Assembly: GCA_045633415.1 (NCBI GenBank)
Contig: JAZQYH010000107.1
Location: 1-28,625, forward strand
Direction: 5' to 3'
Length of the DNA: 28,625 bases
DNA from: RGIG3102 sp045633415
Lineage (GTDB): Bacteria; Bacillota; Clostridia; Oscillospirales; Ruminococcaceae
Shown: one piece after another, positions 20,097-26,771 of the stretch
Position numbering within the stretch: position 1 is the first letter of the stretch
Layout: each line of letters opens with the position of its first letter
Made by a program: the position numbers and the translations under genes
Notes under the pieces: model-generated
Database searches by the model: none
Told to the model about the DNA's origin: nothing
The model's input: only the letters and a program-made list of their open reading frames with translations

Positions 20097-20795
20097 ATGA
20101 TAAAAGTAGACAATTTGCGTAAAGTGTATAAAGTCGGTGGCGAGAAAGTAGTGGCTCTTGATAACATCAGCCTGAATATTGAAAAAGGGGAGTTCTGCTG
20201 TATTGTAGGTACATCAGGCAGCGGTAAATCCACTTTGCTCAATATGCTTGCAGGTCTTGAAAAACCAACCAAAGGTAAGGTGAAAATCAATGGTCAGCTG
20301 GTCAGCAAAATGACAGAGAAGGAACTGGCTCTATTCAGGCAGAACAATATCGGCTTCATTTTCCAGTCCTACAATCTTCTTCCAACACTTACCGCAGTAG
20401 AAAATGTGGCATTCCCGCTTGTATTCAGAGGAATTGATAAAAAAATCCGTAACAAAAAAGCGAAAAAAATACTGACTGATATGGGGCTGGGTGACAGGCT
20501 GAACCATAAACCAGGCGAAATGTCTGGTGGTCAGCAACAGCGTGTAGGTATAGCCCGTGCCTTTGTAGGCAGACCAAATGTAATATTTGCAGACGAACCT
20601 ACAGGCAATCTAGACAGTGCAACCACCGAACAGGTTATGAAAATGCTTATAGACATTTCGAAAAAGAACAACATAACCTTTGTTATGGTTACCCACGACC
20701 CGGAACTTGCCAGAATGGCTCCACGAGTAATAACCCTGAAAGATGGTCGGGTTATCAGTGATGTAAAAAATAACAGCGATGATTTATCGCAATAA
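20097..20795 (+). CDS. ABC transporter ATP-binding protein (MacB/LolD type)
   Basis: The predicted product is a 232-residue ABC ATPase with all motifs: Walker A GTSGSGKST (38-46), Q-loop Gln90 in FIFQSYNLL, signature MSGGQQQR (142-149), Walker B VIFADEPTGNLD (162-173) and H-loop VTHD (His200). The GEFCCIVG and SYNLLPTLTAVENV segments place it in the MacB/LolD/FtsE-like group that powers mechanotransmission rather than import. The ATG at 20097 has AAAGGTG; the frame is open upstream but that stretch contains the promoter. It is the first gene of a three-gene operon with an anchored extracellular protein and an FtsX-like permease, so the likely role is export or extrusion of a peptide, lipoprotein or antimicrobial at the envelope. 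The substrate is unknown. Confidence 0.95.
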   Translation: MIKVDNLRKVYKVGGEKVVALDNISLNIEKGEFCCIVGTSGSGKSTLLNMLAGLEKPTKGKVKINGQLVSKMTEKELALFRQNNIGFIFQSYNLLPTLTAVENVAFPLVFRGIDKKIRNKKAKKILTDMGLGDRLNHKPGEMSGGQQQRVGIARAFVGRPNVIFADEPTGNLDSATTEQVMKMLIDISKKNNITFVMVTHDPELARMAPRVITLKDGRVISDVKNNSDDLSQ

Positions 20796-20818
20796 CACAT
20801 ATAAACAGAGGATTAAAT

Positions 20819-22468
20819 ATGAAAAACAGATTATTTGAAAAAGTACTTTCTGCTTTTTTGGCAGCTGCAATTATGGTTGCATCTGTGCCAATGGTGGCAT
20901 TTGCAGAAGGTGAAGAAGTGTCTGCTGACATTCAGCAGGTGACAGAAACACAGACAGACCCACAGACAAGTGAACAACCTGTTGTTGAACCAACACCAGA
21001 GGTAACACCAACACCAGAGGTAACACCAACACCTACTGCACAGCCAACATCTATCCCAGAACCAACATCTGCTCCAGAAACAACACCAGTGCCTGTTGTA
21101 TGCGGTTTTTGTGGTGCTACAGGTCATGATACAGTTTCCTGCCCGGACAATATAGTTACAAACGATAAAGTGTATATCTCCAACTACGAAGTTGTTGACT
21201 CTCTTGGCAACCCACTGTCAAAAGTTAACCCGGGTGATAATGTAATTATCGCTGTTTCTGTAATTGATGAAAGAATCAGAGCAGACGAATTTGGTGTTCC
21301 ATCCGGCAACAATACAAGCCGTATTCATGTCAATATGGCACAGGGTGCATTCTCTGTACCATCTTCATCAGTAATCGATGTTAAAATGAGAAACCCTGTT
21401 GAAGTAAGAGACAACACAGGTAAAGCATATCAGGCAATTTGTTACACAGTTGCATTCCGTGGCGTTACATACCTTGGTGGCACACCAAACTTCTCCTTTG
21501 GCATCAGCTATACAGGTAAAAACGGCACAAACACAGACGACAATATGCCATTGCCTTACCCATACACATCACTGAATCTGTCTGTTTCACAGGCAACAGA
21601 TGATATCCCAGCACCTACAGTTATTCTCAACAGCGCAAACTATGGAAAAGTTGCCATTATCGGCGAAATTTTCACACTTTCCACAATTGCTACAAACACC
21701 AGCACAAATCTGGAACTGGATAATGTTGCACTTAAAATTGTTCTGCCAAACGGCATCACACTTGCAAACGGTAACAGTCAGGTTGTAATCGGCAACGTTG
21801 CAAAAGGTGGCGAAATTCACCATAATTTCAGCCTTATCGCAGAAGGTGTAGCAAACGATGTCACATCTTTGCCAGTACAGCTTATTTATACATATGAAGC
21901 CTTTGTAGGCGGCAGACGTACACAGTTTACATCCCAGCAGGATATTTCCATCAATGTACAGCAACCAACACGCTTTGATATCCAGAGTATGTACAGCGAA
22001 GAAATGATGTACATGGGCAACGAAAGCTATATGTCAGTTTCCCTTGTAAACAAAGGTAAAACAACAGTTCACAACGTTACAGCAGAACTGATAAGTGATA
22101 CACTTACAGCATATGATGTTGAATTTTTAGGCAACATTATGCCGGGCTCTACCAGTGAAGCAGAGTTTGACTTTACAGCATCTCAGGCTGGTACATCCAC
22201 AGGCAAGGTTTTAATCACTTACGAAGATGCTTCCGGCACACAGTACACTCTGGAAAAAGAGTTTACTATTGAAGTTATGGAAGAAATGGTTTGGGATGAA
22301 CCAATGTACGAAGAACCTGTTGTAATGCCAACAGTGGAAAAAACAAACTATCTGCCATACATTATCGGTGGTGCAGTAGTGGTTGGTTCTGTGGCATTTG
22401 CAGTAATCAAAAAGAAAAAGAAAGCAAAAAGACTGGCAGAATTAGAGGACGAAGATGAAGATATCTGA
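20819..22468 (+). CDS. Secreted, C-terminally anchored CARDB-like protein with a CCHC knuckle
   Basis: The predicted product is a 549-residue surface protein. It has a signal peptide (residues 1-29, ending VAFA), a Thr/Pro/Glu-rich linker (about 40-93, with a repeated PTPEVT unit), then Cys95-x2-Cys98-x4-His103-x4-Cys108, an exact zinc-knuckle pattern. Several beta-rich, CARDB/DUF11-like domains follow (for instance NLELDNVALKIVLPNG and SVSLVNKGKTTVHNVTAEL). One C-terminal membrane helix (NYLPYIIGGAVVVGSVAFAV) and a Lys-rich, then acidic cytoplasmic tail complete it. S-layer-domain/CARDB proteins of this form often sit between a MacB-type ATPase and an FtsX-type permease, as here, and may act as the extracellular adaptor. 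The ATG is 23 bases after the ATPase stop, and it overlaps the permease gene by 14 bases. The substrate is unknown. Confidence 0.88.
   Translation: MKNRLFEKVLSAFLAAAIMVASVPMVAFAEGEEVSADIQQVTETQTDPQTSEQPVVEPTPEVTPTPEVTPTPTAQPTSIPEPTSAPETTPVPVVCGFCGATGHDTVSCPDNIVTNDKVYISNYEVVDSLGNPLSKVNPGDNVIIAVSVIDERIRADEFGVPSGNNTSRIHVNMAQGAFSVPSSSVIDVKMRNPVEVRDNTGKAYQAICYTVAFRGVTYLGGTPNFSFGISYTGKNGTNTDDNMPLPYPYTSLNLSVSQATDDIPAPTVILNSANYGKVAIIGEIFTLSTIATNTSTNLELDNVALKIVLPNGITLANGNSQVVIGNVAKGGEIHHNFSLIAEGVANDVTSLPVQLIYTYEAFVGGRRTQFTSQQDISINVQQPTRFDIQSMYSEEMMYMGNESYMSVSLVNKGKTTVHNVTAELISDTLTAYDVEFLGNIMPGSTSEAEFDFTASQAGTSTGKVLITYEDASGTQYTLEKEFTIEVMEEMVWDEPMYEEPVVMPTVEKTNYLPYIIGGAVVVGSVAFAVIKKKKKAKRLAELEDEDEDI
20990..21025 (+). 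repeat. Tandem 18-bp repeat in the linker coding region
   Basis: Two adjacent, identical 18-base units (20990-21007 and 21008-21025; CCAACACCAGAGGTAACA), with a partial third, encode PTPEVT twice in the Pro/Thr-rich linker. In-frame copy changes would alter only linker length. Confidence 0.85.
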
Positions 22469-23783
22469 TTTACTTGGATTGTCTTTTGGTAACCTTAAGC
22501 GCCGCAAAGGCCGTACAATACTTACAGTTCTTGGTGTAATTATCGGCACATGCTCCATTATTATGATGGTTTCCATCGGTGTAGCTCTGGACAAAAGCTT
22601 TGACGATATGATGACAGGCATGGGCGATTTGACAATGATAGAAGTTTACAACTGGTCAGGCAACAGCGACGTGGACCCTCTTACAGACGATGTAATTGAT
22701 GGTTTTCAGTCCATTGCAAATGTAAAGGTTGCAACACCTCTGTACTATTTCAATTACAATGCCAGCCTGTTTTCAGGCAGTAACGATAAATATCGTGCAT
22801 GGGCAAATATCCGTGGTATCAGAAAAGAAGCTATGGAAATTTACGGCTATGAAATCAAAGAAGGCCGTTTCCCGAATGAAAAAGACAAAGCCTATACCGT
22901 TATCGTTGGTGAACAGTTTGCATATAACTTTGAAAACACCAGAAAACAGTGGCCAAACAACTATGTAGACCCTGTACCTGATGAAAACGGCAATCTGCCA
23001 GACCCATTTGTAAAGATTTTCAAAGACGATATAACCCTTAAAGCTATGGAATATACAGAGCAGGGCGAAGAAGAGGTTATTTCAGAAGAACTGAACATTG
23101 TGGGTATTATCAAAGAAGATGCTTCCAAAGGGTATGAAACCTATTCAGGCGTAATTATGGATATAGAAGACGTAATACGGCTGGAGAGAGCATATCTTAA
23201 GGCAACAGACCAAAGAGACAACAATAAAAGCAAAACAAGAGAATATGACCAGGCAATCGTAAAAGTAACTGATATTGAATATGTGGAAGATGTAGAACAG
23301 CAGATTAAGGACATGGGCTACAGCACCTATTCAATGAGCAGTCAGCGTAACGAACTGAAAAAATATGCCAATATGATTCAGCTTATTCTTGGCGGTCTTG
23401 GCAGTATCGCCATGCTGGTTTCAGCCATCAGTATTGCCAACACTATGACAATGGCTATCTATGAACGAACAAAAGAAATCGGCGTTATGAAAGTTCTGGG
23501 CTGTGAACTGAAAGACATTAAAAATATGTTCCTTGCAGAAGCAGCGGCTATTGGTTTCCTTGGTGGTATGATAGGTCTTGTAATATGCTATGGTCTGTCG
23601 GCAATAATCAATGTGGTTGGCTCGTCACTGCTTGGCACAGGCGATGTAGCACTGTCTATAATTCCGTTGTGGCTGGCAACCTTCGGTGTGGCATTCTCCA
23701 CATTTGTAGGTATTATTTCTGGTTATGTACCAGCAGTAAGGGCAGTACAGATTACAGCTTTAAGCGCCATCAGACACGATTAA
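22455..23783 (+). CDS. FtsX-like ABC transporter permease (MacB type)
   Basis: The predicted product is a 442-residue permease with MacB topology. The N-terminal cytoplasmic start is followed by one membrane helix (about 18-42, ILTVLGVIIGTCSIIMMVSI), a large extracytoplasmic domain (about 45-305), then three helices in the FtsX domain (MIQLILGGLGSIAMLVSAIS onward). ERTKEIGVMKVLGC is the coupling helix that contacts the ATPase. The domain between is rich in charged residues and probably contacts the surface protein encoded upstream. The ATG overlaps the preceding gene by 14 bases, so translation is coupled. It ends the operon before a strong terminator at 23801. With its partners it forms a MacB-like mechanotransmission system; in Bacillota without an outer membrane it may move a peptide or wall-associated cargo. 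Confidence 0.93.
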   Translation: MKISDLLGLSFGNLKRRKGRTILTVLGVIIGTCSIIMMVSIGVALDKSFDDMMTGMGDLTMIEVYNWSGNSDVDPLTDDVIDGFQSIANVKVATPLYYFNYNASLFSGSNDKYRAWANIRGIRKEAMEIYGYEIKEGRFPNEKDKAYTVIVGEQFAYNFENTRKQWPNNYVDPVPDENGNLPDPFVKIFKDDITLKAMEYTEQGEEEVISEELNIVGIIKEDASKGYETYSGVIMDIEDVIRLERAYLKATDQRDNNKSKTREYDQAIVKVTDIEYVEDVEQQIKDMGYSTYSMSSQRNELKKYANMIQLILGGLGSIAMLVSAISIANTMTMAIYERTKEIGVMKVLGCELKDIKNMFLAEAAAIGFLGGMIGLVICYGLSAIINVVGSSLLGTGDVALSIIPLWLATFGVAFSTFVGIISGYVPAVRAVQITALSAIRHD

Positions 23784-23800
23784 TATTAAAACTCAATAAT

Positions 23801-23827
23801 AAAAGCGGGGGATAACCCCGCTTTTTT
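23801..23827 (+). terminator. Terminator of the ABC operon
   Basis: A perfect 10-bp GC-rich stem (23801-23810 with 23816-23825, AAAAGCGGGG/CCCCGCTTTT) with loop GATAA is followed by TT. Confidence 0.95.
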
Positions 23828-23838
23828 ATATACGAATA

Positions 23839-23867
23839 TATCACTTTTTTCTGCATATAATGTGATA
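23839..23867 (+). promoter_or_regulatory. -10 and flanking inverted repeat before the ferritin-like gene
   Basis: A perfect TATAAT (23856-23861) lies within an inverted repeat TATCAC (23839-23844) / GTGATA (23862-23867). No good -35 is seen (CGAATA), so this may be an activator- or repressor-dependent promoter. It precedes the ribosome binding site by about 10 bases. Confidence 0.5.
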
Positions 23868-23884
23868 GAAAGGAGTATATTCCA

Positions 23885-25162
23885 ATGAATCCATTTGAAC
23901 ACAAACCCATGGCTATACTTTCAGGTATAGGCAATTTTAAACAGATTTATCCAAAACGGTACTGCAAAAACGAAACCAGCCCTTATACAAAAACCAGAAT
24001 CATCCTTATGAACGGTACAGAATTTGAGGCAAACTGGTTTACCCATAATTTTCAGCGACATACCACAGACAATGATTTGCGCAGGGAACTTGCCCTTACA
24101 CGTATGGCAGAAAAACAGCAACAGCAGAAAATCGCCCTATTAAAACCAACAAACGAAACAATTCTGGAACATACCATTGGTTATGAGCAGCTGGCAGTTG
24201 ACCTTACCGCTGAACTTGCAAAAAGGGAAAAAGACTGCTATGTAAAGCAGGCTCTTGATTTTGCTCTGCTGGAAGATTTTGACCATCTATACAGATATGC
24301 AAACCAGCTGGAAATGGAGCAGGGCATACAGGCGGAAAGGCTTGTGGGCGGCTATACAGAAATCATGCCAGGCAGACCAACCATCAGTCACCACCGTTTC
24401 CCAAAAGACAATGTAAAGCGAAATATCAACTGCAAAACAGCTGATAAAGAAACCATTCTGGCCAGTATGATAATCACGGCGGCAGAACAGCAGACTATGA
24501 ACTATTATATGAATATTTCAAACTTTGCTACAACCGAAGCTTCACGCCGTCTTTATGAAGAAATAGCCCTTGTGGAAGAAGAACACGTAACACAGTATGG
24601 TTCACTTATAGATTCATCTGCCACCTGGCTGGAAATGCTGTTATGGCACGAATATGTGGAATGTTATCTTTACTGGTCCTGTTTTATGACAGAAACAGAC
24701 GAAAGAATAAAACAGTTCTGGGAAGAAAACTTTGAAATCGAAATCTCTCATCTGCACAATGCAGCATATCTGCTGGAAAAATATGAAAAAAAGCACTGGC
24801 AACAGGTTATACCTTGTGGCGATTTTCCGCCGCCATTGTCATTGCACGAAAACATCGGTTATGTCCGTGATATTCTTGCCAACACTGTACAGTTTACAGG
24901 TAACAGGGAAGGCTATGAAAAACTGGAAAAGCTGCCTGAAAATGCAGATTTTTTCAAATGGCAGAAGATACTGGTGCCAGATGTGGATATTGTATCGTCA
25001 CACAATATAGTTGAAAAACATATACAGCTGTGCGGTAAAGACTACCGTTATGAAACAGCCCCAAATCCTGTTGATGCACTGCGAGACAGATTTTATGATG
25101 ATACTTCAGTAGGCAGGATAAAACATGCTGCCAACAGCACAAACTTCAAATGCAATAAATAG
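23885..25162 (+). CDS. Ferritin-like (predicted di-iron) protein of unknown function
   Basis: No named family is recognised for this 425-residue protein. An alpha-helical core shows a repeated ferritin-like pattern: a Glu, then 30 residues later an Asp/Glu-x-x-His. Positions are Glu101/Asp131-His134, Glu201/Glu231-His234 and Glu256/Glu286-His289, so three helical hairpins have the spacing of rubrerythrin/ferritin di-iron ligands; two hairpins suffice for one site. The N-terminal 95 residues include Cys27 and a charged RRELALTRMAEKQQQQK helix, and the C-terminal 130 residues contain proline-rich and His/Cys-containing segments (e.g. IPCGDFPPP) without a recognised domain. No signal peptide. 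The ATG has AAAGGAG. It is a single-gene unit with its own terminator. An oxidative-stress, iron or oxygenase-like role is possible but unproven. Confidence 0.7.
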   Translation: MNPFEHKPMAILSGIGNFKQIYPKRYCKNETSPYTKTRIILMNGTEFEANWFTHNFQRHTTDNDLRRELALTRMAEKQQQQKIALLKPTNETILEHTIGYEQLAVDLTAELAKREKDCYVKQALDFALLEDFDHLYRYANQLEMEQGIQAERLVGGYTEIMPGRPTISHHRFPKDNVKRNINCKTADKETILASMIITAAEQQTMNYYMNISNFATTEASRRLYEEIALVEEEHVTQYGSLIDSSATWLEMLLWHEYVECYLYWSCFMTETDERIKQFWEENFEIEISHLHNAAYLLEKYEKKHWQQVIPCGDFPPPLSLHENIGYVRDILANTVQFTGNREGYEKLEKLPENADFFKWQKILVPDVDIVSSHNIVEKHIQLCGKDYRYETAPNPVDALRDRFYDDTSVGRIKHAANSTNFKCNK

Positions 25163-25164
25163 AT

Positions 25165-25194
25165 AAAAAACTCCCACAAAATGGGAGTTTTTTT
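25165..25194 (+). terminator. Terminator of the ferritin-like gene
   Basis: A perfect 12-bp stem (25165-25176 with 25182-25193, AAAAAACTCCCA/TGGGAGTTTTTT) with loop CAAAA. Confidence 0.92.
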
Positions 25195-25197
25195 ATA

Positions 25198-25226
25198 TTG
25201 CGAAAATATTTTTTTCAATATAAAAT
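25198..25226 (+). promoter_or_regulatory. Likely promoter of the sirtuin gene
   Basis: TTGCGA (25198-25203), a 17-base spacer and TAAAAT (25221-25226) lie 30 bases before the start; an overlapping TATAAA (25219-25224) gives a slightly shorter spacing. Confidence 0.5.
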
Positions 25227-25255
25227 ATTATTATATGTCAATATGAGGAAAGTAA

Positions 25256-25981
25256 ATGAAAGAAAAAATAGCTAAATTACAGGAAATTATAGATAAAAGC
25301 AATAATGTGGTGTTTTTTGGCGGTGCTGGCGTAAGTACAGAATCAGGCATACCGGATTTTCGCTCACAAGATGGTCTGTATAACCAGAAATATGCCTACC
25401 CACCAGAAACAATTCTCAGCCATGATTTCTTTATGGAAAAAACTGAAGAGTTTTACGATTTTTATCGTGATAAAATGCTGGCACTGGATGCACAGCCAAA
25501 TGCCGCACATAAATGGCTGGCACAGCTGGAAGCAGCAGGCAGGTTATCAGCAGTTGTTACACAGAATATAGATGGTCTTCATCATCTGGCAGGCAACAGA
25601 CGAGTATATGAACTCCACGGTACTGTACATACAAACAGATGCATGCGCTGTGGTAAATTCTACACAGCACAGGATATTCTTAATTCCACAGGTATAGCAA
25701 GGTGTGAATGCGGTGGCATAATCAAACCAAAGGTTGTGCTTTACGATGAAGATTTGAATATGGATATATACAACCGTTCAATAAATGCTGTAATCAATGC
25801 AGACACACTTATTGTTGCTGGTACATCTCTCACAGTTTTCCCAGCTGCCGGTATTGTACGCTATTACGAAGGCAATAATCTTGTGTTGATTAACAGGGAT
25901 GTTACTCCGCTGGATAGTCAGGCAGATTTGGTTATCCACGGCAGTGTAGGTCAGGTACTTTCACAGATTAAAATAAGATAA
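25256..25981 (+). CDS. cobB: NAD-dependent protein deacetylase (Sir2/CobB family)
   Basis: The predicted product is a 241-residue class III deacetylase that removes acyl groups from lysine using NAD. Motifs: GAGVSTESGIPDFRS (23-37) and TQNIDGLHH (102-110) for NAD binding, catalytic His121 in ELHGT, and a structural zinc site Cys129-x2-Cys132 and Cys150-x-Cys152. The length fits bacterial CobB/SrtN enzymes (230-250). The ATG has a GAGG site. It is a single-gene unit between terminators, with its own promoter candidate. In this setting it probably adjusts central-metabolism enzymes or acetyl-CoA synthetase, but no target gene is adjacent. Confidence 0.95.
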   Translation: MKEKIAKLQEIIDKSNNVVFFGGAGVSTESGIPDFRSQDGLYNQKYAYPPETILSHDFFMEKTEEFYDFYRDKMLALDAQPNAAHKWLAQLEAAGRLSAVVTQNIDGLHHLAGNRRVYELHGTVHTNRCMRCGKFYTAQDILNSTGIARCECGGIIKPKVVLYDEDLNMDIYNRSINAVINADTLIVAGTSLTVFPAAGIVRYYEGNNLVLINRDVTPLDSQADLVIHGSVGQVLSQIKIR

Positions 25982-26016
25982 TTTACTTAATTTTTACTTA
26001 AGATTTTTTAAAAATA

Positions 26017-26045
26017 TCACAATTCTTACCCTTTTATGATATACT
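26017..26045 (+). promoter_or_regulatory. Likely promoter of the monofunctional glycosyltransferase gene
   Basis: An extended -10 TGA-TATACT (26040-26045) is clear; the -35 (TCACAA, 26017-26022, 17-base spacer) is weak. It lies just upstream of the AGAGGTG ribosome binding site. Confidence 0.5.
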
Positions 26046-26065
26046 CTGTTTAAGAGGTGTTGAAA

Positions 26066-26674
26066 ATGATTAAATTATTCAAAAGGCTTTTGGCTTTGGT
26101 GCTTGTTGCTACAGTTGTGCTGGGTATATTGGCTTTTCCATATATCAAAGGCGGCTGGCAGATGTATCAGCAGGCAATAGAGCAAATGCCTATAGAACAA
26201 AAGGTGGAAGAAATACGCACACAAAACGGATACACCTCTTTTGAGGAAATCTCACCGGTGTTTATAGACACTTTGCTGGCATCAGAAGACAGGCGTTTTT
26301 ACCAGCACCACGGCTTTGACCCTATCTCTTTTACCAGAGCGGCAGTGGCAAATGTTTTTACAGGCAGTTTTTCACAGGGAGGAAGTACAATCACACAACA
26401 GCTGGCTAAAAATATGTATTTCACTTTTGAAAAACATCTGGAAAGAAAGGTGGCAGAAGTATTTGTTGCCGTTCAGCTGGAAAGAATGTATACAAAAGAT
26501 GAAATACTGTCGCTGTACTGTTCAGTGGCTTATTTCGGTCAGAACTGCTACGGTGTAAAACACGCCGCAGGGTATTACTATTCCACAGAGCCACATCTGC
26601 TTAACGAACAGCAGTCAAAAGAACTGGTTCGGGCTTTAAAAGCACCAAGCGTATACAACCCATCTACAATGTAA
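26066..26674 (+). CDS. mtgA: Monofunctional peptidoglycan glycosyltransferase (GT51)
   Basis: The predicted product is a 202-residue biosynthetic transglycosylase that polymerises lipid II into glycan strands at the membrane outer face. One N-terminal signal anchor (about 7-27) is followed by a GT51 domain. The domain has LLASEDRRFYQHHGFD with catalytic Glu74, then SQGGSTITQQLAKN (103-116), RKVAEVFVAVQLE with the second catalytic Glu, and KDEILSLYCSVAYFGQNCYGV, the conserved motif IV-V region. No transpeptidase domain follows, so it is a monofunctional enzyme rather than a class A PBP; the end at STM is natural, before a terminator. A GTG nine bases upstream is in frame, but the ATG has better spacing from AGAGGTG. 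Confidence 0.93.
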   Translation: MIKLFKRLLALVLVATVVLGILAFPYIKGGWQMYQQAIEQMPIEQKVEEIRTQNGYTSFEEISPVFIDTLLASEDRRFYQHHGFDPISFTRAAVANVFTGSFSQGGSTITQQLAKNMYFTFEKHLERKVAEVFVAVQLERMYTKDEILSLYCSVAYFGQNCYGVKHAAGYYYSTEPHLLNEQQSKELVRALKAPSVYNPSTM

Positions 26675-26680
26675 AAAAAG

Positions 26681-26711
26681 AAAGTACCTGTTTGGCACAG
26701 GTACTTTTTTA
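26681..26711 (+). terminator. Terminator of the glycosyltransferase gene
   Basis: A perfect 11-bp stem (26681-26691 with 26697-26707, AAAGTACCTGT/ACAGGTACTTT) with loop TTGGC and a T run. Confidence 0.92.
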
Positions 26712-26725
26712 TTTATATTTTATCT

Positions 26726-26753
26726 TTGTCAAAAATATAAATTATGATATAAT
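26726..26753 (+). promoter_or_regulatory. Promoter of the Mrr-like gene
   Basis: TTGTCA (26726-26731), a 16-base spacer and TATAAT (26748-26753) with an extended TGA make a strong promoter 18 bases before the start codon. Confidence 0.78.
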
Positions 26754-26771
26754 TATAAAAAAGGAAGGTGG

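Noticed and set aside
20990..21040. Pro/Thr tandem repeat as a phase-variation locus
   Set aside because: The unit is 18 bp and in frame, so copy changes cannot switch the gene off; it is a linker-length repeat.
26066..26674. Glycosyltransferase as a truncated class A penicillin-binding protein
   Set aside because: The GT51 domain is complete and ends just before a strong terminator; no remnant transpeptidase coding follows, so a genuine monofunctional enzyme is more likely.
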